From NCBI GenBank assembly GCA_018666805.1, contig JABIXB010000099.1, positions 1 to 41,881 of the forward strand: a stretch of DNA of 41,881 bases. The letters run 5' to 3'. A model generated the notes under the pieces. It did not search any database, was not told where the DNA came from, and saw nothing but the letters and a program-made list of their open reading frames with translations. Shown here one piece after another: positions 1-8,750 of the stretch. Position numbers and translations under genes: made by a program. Numbering within the stretch: the first letter of the stretch is position 1; every line of letters begins with the position of its first letter. The stretch comes from Rhodospirillaceae bacterium (GTDB lineage: Bacteria > Pseudomonadota > Alphaproteobacteria > UBA828).

Positions 1-915
1 CAAAACGTTGGTCGGCATGTTGTCGACCATTTGCGCCAGGCGATTGGCCTCGGCGTCGGCCTTGACCTTGGCGGTGACGATATTCCAGGTCGGCATCGGG
101 CCGAGATAGTCGCCGTTTTTGTCGTTAATGGCTGAAACCTGCAAGTCGAGAGTTTCCTCGCCAAGCGAGATCATCGCCTGATGCGGCAGGTTGGCCGGGT
201 CACTGAGGAGGCGGCGCTGATGCGACGGCTCCTTATGGAAGATATCGATCGAGCTTCCGACCAAATCGTCGACCTGGATCGGCAGCAGATGCTCAAGCGT
301 ACTCAGCGTGTCCTTACTGGTCTTGTTGGCATAGACGATCTTGAATTCATCATGGGGGTCGGCCATCAAAACGTTGGTCGGCATGTTGTCGACCATTTGC
401 GCCAGGCGGTTGGCCTCAGCGTCGGCCTTAACCTTGGCGGTCACAATACTCCAGGTCAGCATCGCTTTGGAATAGTTGCCATCGGCGTCATAAACAGCCG
501 AAATCAACAAATCCAATGTCTCTTCACCAAGACTAATTATCGCCTGATGCGGAAGATTGGCTGGATTGCTCAGCAGATTGCGCTGGTGCGACGGATTCTC
601 GTGAAAGATATCGATCGTCTGGCCCAGCAAATCGTCCGGCGATATCGGCAACAGATGCTCCAGCGTTTTCAAAGTCGTCTTTGACGTCTCGTTGGCAAAG
701 ATAATCTTGAACTCATCGTTGGGATCGCAGAGCAACACATTGATCGGCATTGCGTTGACCATAAGCTCAAGCTCATCGATACGGGCCTGCAAGGCCGATG
801 TGGACGGCCCCTTGGGTTTACTCGCGGCCTTGGCCCGGCGCGGTGCGGACTTTGAGGTGCCGGATTTCGACAGTGATTTACGTGAACTTGACTTTGCGGC
901 GGAGCTTCTGGGCAT
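1..915 (-). CDS. Tandem-PAS sensory protein, 3' end outside window
   Basis: This frame is open for 305 codons from ATG at 915 to the window edge with no stop, so only the N-terminal part is visible. A GGAAG ribosome binding site lies just upstream. Residues 1-40 are a Ser/Lys/Arg-rich low-complexity tail. Then come 122-residue repeats starting near residues 52, 174 and 296 with motifs such as NAMPINVLLCDP, TLEHLLP, IDIFHENPSHQR and NPANLPHQA. This is the PAS repeat found in soluble methyl-accepting chemotaxis proteins and related sensors of Rhodospirillales. No membrane segment or signal peptide is visible, so it is probably cytoplasmic. The output domain (chemoreceptor signalling, kinase or other) lies outside the window, so the function is sensory by inference only. 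Repeats two and three are almost identical at the DNA level where both are visible. Confidence 0.85.
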   Translation of the reverse strand, partial: MPRSSAAKSSSRKSLSKSGTSKSAPRRAKAASKPKGPSTSALQARIDELELMVNAMPINVLLCDPNDEFKIIFANETSKTTLKTLEHLLPISPDDLLGQTIDIFHENPSHQRNLLSNPANLPHQAIISLGEETLDLLISAVYDADGNYSKAMLTWSIVTAKVKADAEANRLAQMVDNMPTNVLMADPHDEFKIVYANKTSKDTLSTLEHLLPIQVDDLVGSSIDIFHKEPSHQRRLLSDPANLPHQAMISLGEETLDLQVSAINDKNGDYLGPMPTWNIVTAKVKADAEANRLAQMVDNMPTNVL

Positions 916-1782
916 TACTCATCTTCCTTCAGTAAGAGCGCGGCTGCAGTGCCGCGGACAGTTTTCAGACGACAAATCCTCAAATCAATTCGAGACAGTC
1001 GTTATTGAGAGATTATTTCTCAGCCCGGTCTTCGAAGCCTCGAAATATTGACTAGGTAACTTGGTTATGAGGGTGGGTATTACCCTCTCGTATTATTTCC
1101 ATGGAATTTATTGAAGTTTGCCGCAGGATAGTTAAGCATTCAAAAACATGAAAAAATTGTGGAAAACTACGCGTTTTACCGGATAATTTCATCATTCTGA
1201 GGCGGGATGGCGATATTAACCATGTAAAACAACTATTTAATAGCTTTTAGCGTGTTTTTCTCAACGCATGGTAATAAGTATAAATATATAGTATAAAAGG
1301 ATAAGATAAAAAATTATTTTGAAATTATTTGAATTATTTTCACAGTGCTCTACTAAGGTTTGCGCTCGGAGATATCGCGAAGATATGATTTTTTTGATCA
1401 AAATCGGCCAGACGGAAAAAACACAAATAATAATAACCAAGAAAATTTTATTTGGTTTTAACTCACTTTCTTTAGTAATTTTCTTCATAGAAATTTATTA
1501 TATTTATATGAACAATGATTCATGTGTTAACTGTAATTAGTATTGATAAAATATCTTCTATTTACTCTGCTGATCCAGCGGCTTAATCTGAATTGGTCAA
1601 ACCTAGGTTGGGAATCGCGAAGTTTATCACTTGGTATATGCATAGCGGGTATTTGAGTGCTTGATAAAACCCGGTTTGCGACAGGATAATCATCGTGATG
1701 GGATAGATTCTTTTGCAACCGCTTGATGTGTATTGACTGGGACGAAGAACCGAAAAATATCTGTTGTCGGTGAACGCCGCCT
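916..1782. other. AT-rich intergenic region without a convincing gene
   Basis: The gap separates the divergent PAS sensor and Crp-type genes, so it should hold both promoters. From about 1080 to 1560 the composition falls to roughly 30% GC, far below both flanks. It holds a perfect 12-bp palindrome (TTTTGATCAAAA, 1392-1403) and a 10-bp one (TTCCATGGAA near 1099-1108). Two short AT-rich reading frames, 1261-1488 (minus) and 1319-1540 (plus), have no Shine-Dalgarno sequence and are of low complexity, so I do not call them. No terminator with a T-tract was recognised. Confidence 0.6.
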
Positions 1783-2577
1783 ATGCAATGGGAGAACGAA
1801 GCTGTGAGCCCTACGGAAAACATGAAGCATGCACCTGAGACTGGCACCGAAAATTATGGTCTCGCCGCAAATAGCCAGGGGTTCACCTTTGCGGCGACAC
1901 TTGATTGGCGCCGGCTGGAGAGTATCCAGGCCATTCGCGTGCGCCAGAGTGTGGTGACCAAGCCGACAACCGTGCTGCGCCAAGGTCAGAACGCAACCGC
2001 ATTTTATTCGCTTCTCGATGGCTGGGGGTTGCGCTATCGGATGTTGAGCGATGGCCGGCGGCAAATTCTTTCCTTCCTGTTGCCGGGAGACCCGGTGACG
2101 CTGAGCGCCTTGTCGCCGCGCCCGCTGGCTTATTCGGTGCAATTGCTTTCCGAGGCCGTGGTCAGCGAATTCGATGTCGAAGCGATGAAAAAGCATATGC
2201 GCGAGAATGATGAACTCAGCGCCAGTGCCAATGCCTGCTATGAGCGCGAACTCGCCATGGCGGACGAACATATGACAAATTTGGGCAGGCGTTCCGCCAA
2301 GGAGCGAATCGCCCATCTGATGCTCGAATTCGATGCCTTGCTCCATTGGCGCGGTGCGGTGCATGACGGGCACATCTTCATGCCGCTCCGGCAGCGTCAT
2401 TTGGCCGATGCGCTCGGCCTCACGACAATTCATGTCAACCGGACACTGCGCGCCTTGCGCGATGAAGAATTGATGGATCTGCGCGGCGGTATCTTGCGCA
2501 TTCTCGACCGCGAGAAGCTGATGACCTTGGCTGGGTTTGACGGCGCCTATCTCTCTGCCGGGACCGTCGCCGGCTAA
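1783..2577 (+). CDS. Crp/Fnr-family transcriptional regulator
   Basis: A 264-residue protein. A cyclic-nucleotide-binding-type beta barrel spans about residues 42-150 (VLRQGQNATAFYSLLDGWG, then GRRQILSFLLPGD). A C-terminal winged helix spans about 170-245 (SAKERIAHLMLEF, then RQRHLADALGLTTIHVNRTL). The only Cys is residue 152, so the N-terminal Cys cluster of an oxygen-sensing FNR is absent. The canonical cAMP-pocket Arg-Ser pair is also not evident, so the ligand is unknown. The start could also be GTG at 1804, which has GGAG 10 nt upstream, or ATG at 1822; all remove only a disordered tail. It lies 101 bp upstream of the cyclase-metallochaperone-amidase genes in the same direction and is a plausible regulator of them, although no operator site could be identified. 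Confidence 0.9.
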   Translation: MQWENEAVSPTENMKHAPETGTENYGLAANSQGFTFAATLDWRRLESIQAIRVRQSVVTKPTTVLRQGQNATAFYSLLDGWGLRYRMLSDGRRQILSFLLPGDPVTLSALSPRPLAYSVQLLSEAVVSEFDVEAMKKHMRENDELSASANACYERELAMADEHMTNLGRRSAKERIAHLMLEFDALLHWRGAVHDGHIFMPLRQRHLADALGLTTIHVNRTLRALRDEELMDLRGGILRILDREKLMTLAGFDGAYLSAGTVAG

Positions 2578-2678
2578 TCGCCATCGTCGAGCGTAGCGTT
2601 GCGGCTGCTGGGTGCGCCCTGTTAGAATTTCTTAAATCAATAATTCGCTTAGAATTCGAATAATTCAGGGAGGTTCAA

Positions 2679-3383
2679 ATGGGCCAACAGATGATCGATC
2701 TGACGCTAAAGATGACCGACAATATGCCGGCGCATAAACTGTTCCAGCGGCCCGTTATTGTTCCGCATTACACGCACGAAAAAACGCTCAAGGATTTCGA
2801 ACTCGGAACGCCCAATGACCGGCTTTCGTTCGCCACCACATTTTTGGGTATGGTCGATCATATCGGCACCCATGTGGATGCCTTCTATCACACCAACCCC
2901 AATGGCGACACGGTCGACAATATGCCGCTTGATATGTTCATGGGAAAATCGGTGTGCTTTGACATGCGCCATATCCCGGACCTCGGCGATATCGATGTTT
3001 CCGACCTTGAAGAGGCAGAGGAAAAGACCGGTGTTAAAATCGATGGCCATATTGTTCTGATGTGCACGGGTTTGCATGAGCGCCACTATCCCGACGTTAA
3101 AGTGGTGTGGAGCAATGCCGGCATTACCGCCGACGCGACCAATTGGCTGGCGGATAGGGGCTCCAAACTGCATGGTGTCGAAGGGCCGTCGACCGACAAA
3201 CCGTCGGATAATCTCTTTCCCAACCATCGCGTCTGCCGCGACCGGGGCATCACCCATTATGAATGGCTGATCAATCTTGAGCAGCTCATCGGCAAGGGTG
3301 AGTTTCAATTTTTTGGCCCGCCGCTCAAAATCGGTGACGGCAGCGGCTCGCCGGTTCGCGCCTGGGCGATGGTGGACGACTGA
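2679..3383 (+). CDS. Cyclase-family metal-dependent hydrolase
   Basis: A 234-residue member of the cyclase family (Pfam Cyclase; relatives are kynurenine formamidase and isatin hydrolase). It carries the family metal motif HxGTHxDxxxH as HIGTHVDAFYH, residues 61-71, giving H61, H65, D67 and H71, and later GVEGPSTD and a downstream HR pair. Members hydrolyse amide or lactam-like bonds in the cytoplasm with Mn or Zn; the substrate here is unknown. A strong ribosome binding site (AGGGAGG) precedes the ATG. The next gene, a COG0523 GTPase, follows after 11 nt and an amidase after that, so the three are probably one transcript for uptake or breakdown of an amide-type compound. The metallochaperone may load this enzyme. 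That role is inferred from context. Confidence 0.88.
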   Translation: MGQQMIDLTLKMTDNMPAHKLFQRPVIVPHYTHEKTLKDFELGTPNDRLSFATTFLGMVDHIGTHVDAFYHTNPNGDTVDNMPLDMFMGKSVCFDMRHIPDLGDIDVSDLEEAEEKTGVKIDGHIVLMCTGLHERHYPDVKVVWSNAGITADATNWLADRGSKLHGVEGPSTDKPSDNLFPNHRVCRDRGITHYEWLINLEQLIGKGEFQFFGPPLKIGDGSGSPVRAWAMVDD

Positions 3384-3394
3384 CCTGACAGCCT

Positions 3395-4462
3395 ATGCCT
3401 CGGCTTGATTCGCGCGACGGCGATCAACGTATCCCGATCACGTTGCTGAGCGGCTTTCTAGGTGCGGGCAAAACCACCCTGATCAACCATCTTCTGAGCG
3501 ACCCGAACGCCGGAAAAATTGCCGTTATCGTCAATGAGTTCGGCGAAATTGGCATCGATGGCGATCTGATTGCGCGCGCCACCGAGGATATGCTCGAGCT
3601 CACCAATGGCTGCATCTGTTGTGCCGCGCAAGGCGACCTGCTCGACGGTCTCAATAAGCTGTTCATGCGCAAAGTCGGCCTGGCCGAGCCGCAGATTGAG
3701 TTCGACAAAATCGTCATCGAAACCACCGGCATCGCCGACCCGTCGCCGCTGGCCAAACTGCTCTATACCGATTTAAAGCTCGATCTGACGTTTAAGCTCG
3801 ATGCGGTTCTGACCGTGGTCGACCTCAAACATGTCGAAACCGAGATCGCCAATTCGATCGAGGCGCAAAAGCAAATCGCCATCGCCGATAAGATAATTTT
3901 CAACAAGCGCGACATGGTCGACGACGCGGCGTTTGAGCGCGCCGTCGCCGTGGTGAGCGCGCTCAACCCCTATTCGCGCAAGGAGGTCACCTCGCACGGT
4001 GCCTTGCCGGTTAATAAGATCGTCGATCTCGACATCTTCGACCCCAAAAGCCGCGACGATGCGATTGGCGATTGGCTCGGTTCGACCGAAGCGGAGGCCG
4101 GCCACGCGCATGACCATGAACACACGCCGGAGGTGAGCGCGGTTTGCTTGCAGGAAAAGCGCGTTATGGATTGGAACTTGGTACTGCGCTTTTTTGTCGA
4201 GCTGACCGATTCATACGGCGAGGATTTGTACCGCGTCAAAGGACTGGTGCAATTCGATAATGTCGATAAACCGGTCATCCTGCAGGGCGTCCAGGCGACT
4301 TTTAGCCCGCCCACCTATGCTGATAGCTGGCCACGCGGCGAGCCGGAAACGCGCATCGTCGTGATCGGCAAGGGGTTGGACCGGGCCGACCTCGAAGCGC
4401 GCTTCGCCGCCTGCGTGTTCACAGCACCAGAAGCGCTCGACCGTGGCTCTGGCGTGATTTGA
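3395..4462 (+). CDS. COG0523 (CobW/P47K) GTP-dependent metallochaperone
   Basis: A 355-residue G3E GTPase. Visible motifs are the P-loop GFLGAGKTT (residues 20-28), NEFGEIGIDG (48-56), the metal-binding CICC (73-76), ETTG (109-112) and the guanine-specificity motif NKRD (170-173). A His-rich stretch, GHAHDHEH (236-243), joins the GTPase to a CobW C-terminal domain at about 248-340. COG0523 proteins deliver Zn, Fe or Co to client enzymes; related proteins in nitrile hydratase operons activate the neighbouring enzyme. Here the client could be the upstream cyclase-family enzyme, 11 nt away. No Zur site and no cobalamin gene is near, so I do not call it CobW or a zinc-starvation paralogue. Family is certain; metal and client are inferred. 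Confidence 0.9.
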   Translation: MPRLDSRDGDQRIPITLLSGFLGAGKTTLINHLLSDPNAGKIAVIVNEFGEIGIDGDLIARATEDMLELTNGCICCAAQGDLLDGLNKLFMRKVGLAEPQIEFDKIVIETTGIADPSPLAKLLYTDLKLDLTFKLDAVLTVVDLKHVETEIANSIEAQKQIAIADKIIFNKRDMVDDAAFERAVAVVSALNPYSRKEVTSHGALPVNKIVDLDIFDPKSRDDAIGDWLGSTEAEAGHAHDHEHTPEVSAVCLQEKRVMDWNLVLRFFVELTDSYGEDLYRVKGLVQFDNVDKPVILQGVQATFSPPTYADSWPRGEPETRIVVIGKGLDRADLEARFAACVFTAPEALDRGSGVI

Positions 4463-4475
4463 AGGAAGCGGCGCC

Positions 4476-5879
4476 ATGAGTTTTGCTTATCACAGCGCTC
4501 TTGACCTCACGCGCATGATTGCGGCCAAGGAAATTTCCCCCGTCGAACTGGTCGAAGACACCCTCGCGCGCCAGGAGGTGCTCGAGCCGGCGCTCAATTG
4601 TTTCGTCACCCGCACGCCGGAAATTGCCCTTGCAGCGGCACGCAAGGCGGAGCAGGCGGTGATGGCGGGGGCGGAATTGGGCGCCCTTCATGGCCTGCCC
4701 CTATCGGTCAAGGATTTGATCTCCATGGCGGACGTGCCCTGGACCTTCGGCTCCAAACCGTTCGCCGAAAATATCGGCCCCGTCGATGCGCCCTCGGTCG
4801 AGCGCGCACGCGCTGCCGGCGCCTGCATTATCGGCAAAACCACGACCAGTGAGTTTGGCTGCAAGGGCACCGGCGACAGCCCGCTCACCGGCATCACGCG
4901 CAATCCCTGGGATGTGTCCAAGACGCCGGGCGGCTCCAGCGCCGGCGCGGGCGCCAGTGTTGCCGCCGGGCTCACCCCATTTGCGCTCGGCACCGATGGC
5001 GGCGGTTCGGTTCGGATTCCGTCTTCGCTGTGTGGTCTCTTTGGTATCAAGGCGCAATTCTCCCGCGTGCCGCTATTTCCGGTCCCGGCGACGCCGACGC
5101 TTGCCCATGTTGGCCCGTTGGCCCGCACCGTGCGCGATGCGGCGCTGCTGCTTGGCGTCATTTCGGGCCATGACCGGCGCGATCCTTTCGCCGTCGCCGG
5201 GCCGGTGCCGGATTATCTCGGTGCTTGCGGCCAATCGCTCAAAGGCATGCGTATCGCCTGGAGCCCAACCTTCGGCTATGCCCGCAGCGATCCGGAGGTC
5301 CTGCGCATAACCGAACAGGCGGCGCGCGCGTTCGAGCAATTGGGCTGCACGGTTGATCTGGTCGAGGCACCGCTTGGTGACGAGCCACTTGATATCTGGA
5401 CGGCGGAATTTTATGGCGGAGTCGGGACCAAACTGAAAGGACTGTTGACGGACTCGGCTGATCAACTGGACCCCGCCGTGGTCGAACTGCTTTCCGGTGC
5501 GCTCGATAATTCGATCGAGGATTATTTCAAGCTACTCTTTGCCCGTTACGCTTTTCGCGAAAAGGTGCGCAAATTTTTTGACGATTATGATCTGCTGCTG
5601 TCGCCGGTATTGCCGGTCGCCGCCTTCGATGTCGGCCTGAACGTGCCGCCCGGTTGGGAAGACCGCAATGCGGTGTCTTGGGTTTATTACACCTATCCCT
5701 TCAACGCGACCGGTCAGCCCGCCGCTTCGATTCCGGCCGGGTTTACCGAAGCGGGCCTGCCGGTCGGATTGCAGATGGTTGGGCGGATCAATTCAGAGAC
5801 GGATATTTTCCGCGCCGCCGCGGCCTTTGAGGAGGCCTGCCCGTGGGCCGATAAAAAGCCACCGGAGCCGGTCGGGTGA
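4476..5879 (+). CDS. Amidase-signature family hydrolase
   Basis: A 467-residue amidase-signature enzyme. The Ser-cisSer-Lys triad is visible: K79 in SVKD, the cis-Ser in PGGSSAGAG (S154) and the nucleophile S178 in GTDGGGSVRIPSS; the 24-residue spacing between the two serines matches malonamidase-type enzymes. It hydrolyses a carboxamide to acid plus ammonia in the cytoplasm. GatB and GatC genes are absent nearby and the context is catabolic, so GatA is unlikely. GGAAG lies 10 nt before the ATG. It is 13 nt downstream of the COG0523 GTPase and its TGA overlaps the GTG start of the DUF2155 gene, which indicates one operon. The substrate is unknown; a compound opened by the cyclase-family enzyme is an attractive guess. 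Confidence 0.9.
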   Translation: MSFAYHSALDLTRMIAAKEISPVELVEDTLARQEVLEPALNCFVTRTPEIALAAARKAEQAVMAGAELGALHGLPLSVKDLISMADVPWTFGSKPFAENIGPVDAPSVERARAAGACIIGKTTTSEFGCKGTGDSPLTGITRNPWDVSKTPGGSSAGAGASVAAGLTPFALGTDGGGSVRIPSSLCGLFGIKAQFSRVPLFPVPATPTLAHVGPLARTVRDAALLLGVISGHDRRDPFAVAGPVPDYLGACGQSLKGMRIAWSPTFGYARSDPEVLRITEQAARAFEQLGCTVDLVEAPLGDEPLDIWTAEFYGGVGTKLKGLLTDSADQLDPAVVELLSGALDNSIEDYFKLLFARYAFREKVRKFFDDYDLLLSPVLPVAAFDVGLNVPPGWEDRNAVSWVYYTYPFNATGQPAASIPAGFTEAGLPVGLQMVGRINSETDIFRAAAAFEEACPWADKKPPEPVG

Positions 5880-6289
5880 ATAGTCAGCGCTGGAATATTG
5901 CGCTAAGCGCCATTGCTGTGTTCGCGGTCGGCCTGCTCTTGAGCCCGATGACCGCATCCACGCAGGAACGCACGGTCGCGGTGCTGCAAGGGCTTGATAA
6001 GGTAACCGCACGGATTTCCGAATTTAACGCCGAACTCGGCGTACCCGTCACCTTCGGAACGCTCGAGATCACCGTCCAGGCGTGTCACAAAAAGCCGCCC
6101 GAGGAGCCGCCGGAAAGCACTGCTTTTATAGAAATCCGCGAGAAACAGCGCGGCGAACCGGTCAAGCTTCTGTTCAGCGGTTGGATGTTTGCCTCGACGC
6201 CCGGCCTCTCGGCGCTTGAGCATCCGGTTTATGATGTTTGGGTGCTCGACTGCGCCATCTGGCAGGAAAATTCCGAATCAAACGGATAG
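5876..6289 (+). CDS. DUF2155 family exported protein
   Basis: A 137-residue protein with an N-terminal signal peptide (hydrophobic core about residues 8-23, cleavage near 27-30). The mature part matches DUF2155, including [24 protein letters not shown] and [20 protein letters not shown]. Two Cys (70 and 126) could form a periplasmic disulfide. The function of the family is unknown. The GTG start overlaps the amidase TGA (GTGA), with GGAG about 9 nt upstream; the internal ATG at 5949 would destroy the signal peptide. In many alphaproteobacteria this gene sits beside aat after an NDUFA12-like gene; here the amidase occupies that place. Its last 61 bp run antisense into the 3' end of aat. Confidence 0.88.
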   Translation: MNSQRWNIALSAIAVFAVGLLLSPMTASTQERTVAVLQGLDKVTARISEFNAELGVPVTFGTLEITVQACHKKPPEEPPESTAFIEIREKQRGEPVKLLFSGWMFASTPGLSALEHPVYDVWVLDCAIWQENSESNG

Positions 6290-6876
6290 AAGGTTGCGTC
6301 GCGCTCAAGTGCTGCGCGTAAATGCTCGAGATATGTCCCGCGCGGCAGCTCGACTGCACCGAAGGTCGATAAATGCTCGGTCACGAACTGGGTATCCAAC
6401 AATGTGTAGCCGCCGGCACGCAGGCGCTCGATCAAATGCACCAGCGCCACCTTGCTCGCATCCGAGGCGCGGCTGAACATGCTCTCACCGAAAAACGCGG
6501 CGCCAAGGGAGACGCCATAAAGCCCGCCGACCAGTTCATCGCCGCTCCAACATTCGACGCTGTGCGCGTTGCCACGGCGATGCAGTTCGCTATAGACCTC
6601 GATAATCGAATCATTGATCCAGGATTCTTCGCGCTTTTGCGTCCGTTCAGAGCATTTACGGATGACACTGTCGAACGCCTGATCGACGCTGACCTGAAAT
6701 TTTCCCGAGCGCACCGTGCGGGCGAGGCGGCGCGAGAGGTGGAATTCCTCAAGCGGAATAACGCCGCGAAAATCCGGATCGACCCAGAATACAGATGGAT
6801 CGTCCTTGTTCTCCGCCATCGGAAAGACGCCGCAGGCATAGGCCTTGAGAATGAGTTCCGGCGACAGGTCGATCAT
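6229..6876 (-). CDS. aat: Leucyl/phenylalanyl-tRNA--protein transferase
   Basis: A 215-residue protein with family signatures [11 protein letters not shown], the [17 protein letters not shown] block, [17 protein letters not shown] and [20 protein letters not shown]. It transfers Leu or Phe from aminoacyl-tRNA to N-terminal Lys or Arg of proteins, marking them for ClpAP through the N-end rule. The ATG at 6876 is chosen over the upstream in-frame ATG at 6906 because it overlaps the accC stop (TGATG) and starts with the family-typical [13 protein letters not shown] segment. It is the last gene of the aroQ-accB-accC-aat operon and is presumably translationally coupled to accC. The 3' end overlaps the convergent DUF2155 gene by 61 bp. 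Confidence 0.95.
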   Translation of the reverse strand: MIDLSPELILKAYACGVFPMAENKDDPSVFWVDPDFRGVIPLEEFHLSRRLARTVRSGKFQVSVDQAFDSVIRKCSERTQKREESWINDSIIEVYSELHRRGNAHSVECWSGDELVGGLYGVSLGAAFFGESMFSRASDASKVALVHLIERLRAGGYTLLDTQFVTEHLSTFGAVELPRGTYLEHLRAALERDATFYPFDSEFSCQMAQSSTQTS

Positions 6877-8216
6877 CAGCTCTTTTCGATAAATCGTTCC
6901 AGCCAATGAATATCATAGGCGCCGTTGGCAAAATCGGCATTGGCGAGCAATTTGAGATGAAACGGGATCGTGGTCTCGACGCCGGTGATGACATATTCCT
7001 CAAGCGCTCGGCGCAGGCGCATCAGGCATTCGTTGCGGTTTGAGCCATGCACGATGACCTTGGCCAGCAGGCTGTCGTAATAGGGCGGCACGGAATAATC
7101 CTGATAGAGCGCTGAATCGACCCTGACGCCGAGCCCGCCCGGCGGATGATAGCCGGTGATACGGCCGGGCGAGGGTTGGAAGTTGACCGGATCCTCGGCA
7201 TTGACGCGGCATTCGATGGCGTGGCCGTTAAATTTGATATCTTCCTGGCCATAGCCGAGCGGCGCGCCGGCGGCGACGCGGATTTGCTCGCGCACGAGAT
7301 CGATGCCGGTGATCATTTCGGTCACCGGATGCTCGACCTGGATGCGGGTGTTCATTTCAATGAAAAAGAATTCGCCCGCTTCATAAAGAAATTCCATCGT
7401 GCCGACACCGCGATAACCGATCTCGGATACCGCGCGCACCACCTGGGAACCGATGCGCTCGCGCTCAGCGGCATTGAGGGCGGAGGAGGGCGCTTCCTCG
7501 ACCATTTTCTGGTGGCGCCGCTGCAGCGAGCAGTCGCGTTCACCCAAATGCACCGCCGTACCGTGTTGATCGGCCAATACCTGCACTTCGACATGGCGCG
7601 GCGAATCGATCAGCTTTTCGAGATAGAGCGAGCCGTCATTGAAGGCGGCCTGTGCCTCGGCCCGCGCCATCGATACCGCTTCCGACATCTCATCGGGCGA
7701 ATAGACGCGCTTCATGCCTCTGCCACCGCCACCGGAGACCGCTTTGACCAGAACCGGATAGCCGATTTCCTCGGCAACGGCGTGAAATTCCGAAATATCG
7801 TGCAGGGTGCCGGGCGAGCCGGGCACGACCGGCACACCGAGGCTTTGCATCGCCTCCTTGGCCCGCACCTTGTCGCCCATCAGGCTGATATGCTCCGGGG
7901 TTGGGCCGATGAAGGTAAAGCCGTGCTCCTCGACGATGCTGGCAAAATTGGCATTTTCCGAGAGAAAGCCATAGCCGGGGTGGATGGCGTCGGCATTGGT
8001 GATCTCGGCGGCAGCGATGATGGAGGGGATGTTGAGATAGGAATCGCGCACCGCGGCCGGGCCGATACAGACCGATTCGTCGGATAGACGCGCATGCATG
8101 GCGTCGGCATCCGCAGTGGAATGGACGGACACGGTCTTGATGCCCAATTCGCGGCAGGCGCTGTTGATGCGCACCGCAATCTCGCCGCGATTGGCTATCA
8201 GAACTTTATCGAACAT
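6876..8216 (-). CDS. accC: Acetyl-CoA carboxylase, biotin carboxylase subunit
   Basis: A 446-residue ATP-grasp enzyme starting [15 protein letters not shown], with [10 protein letters not shown], the glycine-rich ATP lid [24 protein letters not shown] and [14 protein letters not shown] near residue 290. Length and motifs match AccC rather than the longer alpha subunits of propionyl- or methylcrotonyl-CoA carboxylase. It carboxylates biotin on AccB using ATP and bicarbonate, the first half-reaction of malonyl-CoA synthesis in the cytoplasm. It lies 35 nt downstream of accB, and its TGA overlaps the aat start. The carboxyltransferase genes accA and accD are not in the window, as usual for bacteria. 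Confidence 0.97.
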   Translation of the reverse strand: MFDKVLIANRGEIAVRINSACRELGIKTVSVHSTADADAMHARLSDESVCIGPAAVRDSYLNIPSIIAAAEITNADAIHPGYGFLSENANFASIVEEHGFTFIGPTPEHISLMGDKVRAKEAMQSLGVPVVPGSPGTLHDISEFHAVAEEIGYPVLVKAVSGGGGRGMKRVYSPDEMSEAVSMARAEAQAAFNDGSLYLEKLIDSPRHVEVQVLADQHGTAVHLGERDCSLQRRHQKMVEEAPSSALNAAERERIGSQVVRAVSEIGYRGVGTMEFLYEAGEFFFIEMNTRIQVEHPVTEMITGIDLVREQIRVAAGAPLGYGQEDIKFNGHAIECRVNAEDPVNFQPSPGRITGYHPPGGLGVRVDSALYQDYSVPPYYDSLLAKVIVHGSNRNECLMRLRRALEEYVITGVETTIPFHLKLLANADFANGAYDIHWLERFIEKS

Positions 8217-8251
8217 TGTTTGGGACCGCCGATATCAGAGAATCGCGCCGA

Positions 8252-8746
8252 TTACTCGAGCACCAGCAAAACTTCGCCATATTCTACCGGCGCGCCGTTT
8301 TCGATCAATATTCTGGCGATGCGGCCGCCGCGCGGCGCTTTGATTGGGTTCATCGTCTTCATCGCTTCGACGATAAACAGGGTTTGCCCCTCGCTGACCG
8401 AATCGCCGATCTTGACGAATGGCTCGGCGCCGGGCTCCGGGGCGTGGAAAGCAACGCCGACCAAGGGTGAAATTACCGCGCCGGGGTGGTTCGAATCGAT
8501 ATTTACCGCCTGCGGTGCTTCGCCTGTGTCGTTGCCAACCGGCTCCGCCGAAGGCGCCAAGGGCACCGGCGCGGCAATCGCGCTGCCTGTCATGGTTCGC
8601 GCCACGCGGATGCGCTCCGGCCCTTCGCCGATTTCAATCTCGCTCAAACCGGTCTCGTCCAACAGCGCGGCCAATTCGCGAATCAGATCGAAATCGGCTC
8701 TGCGCGGCCCGTCCTCGCGTTCTTCTAAGGGCAGTTCCGCCGCCAT
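8252..8746 (-). CDS. accB: Biotin carboxyl carrier protein of acetyl-CoA carboxylase
   Basis: A 164-residue protein. The N-terminal helix region (DFDLIRELAALLDETGLSEI) is followed by an Ala/Pro-rich linker at about residues 52-85 and a biotinyl domain at about 88-164. The biotin attachment site EAMKTMNP gives Lys130. Holo-AccB carries the carboxyl group between AccC and AccA/AccD. The start ATG has GAGGAA upstream, inside the last codons of aroQ, only 4 nt away, indicating coupling. The order aroQ-accB-accC is common in proteobacteria. Confidence 0.97.
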   Translation of the reverse strand: MAAELPLEEREDGPRRADFDLIRELAALLDETGLSEIEIGEGPERIRVARTMTGSAIAAPVPLAPSAEPVGNDTGEAPQAVNIDSNHPGAVISPLVGVAFHAPEPGAEPFVKIGDSVSEGQTLFIVEAMKTMNPIKAPRGGRIARILIENGAPVEYGEVLLVLE

Positions 8747-8750
8747 TTAC

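Noticed and set aside
181-1051. Two plus-strand frames (181-684 and 692-1051)
   Set aside because: They are antisense to the PAS-repeat gene, whose minus-strand frame encodes clear PAS repeats and a ribosome binding site.
1392-1403. TTTTGATCAAAA as an FNR/Crp site
   Set aside because: FNR sites need TTGAT and ATCAA 4 nt apart; here the half-sites are fused, so it is only noted as a palindrome.
1261-1540. Small hydrophobic frames on both strands in the AT-rich gap
   Set aside because: No ribosome binding site, they overlap each other, one starts at TTG, and their composition is what AT-rich DNA gives by chance.
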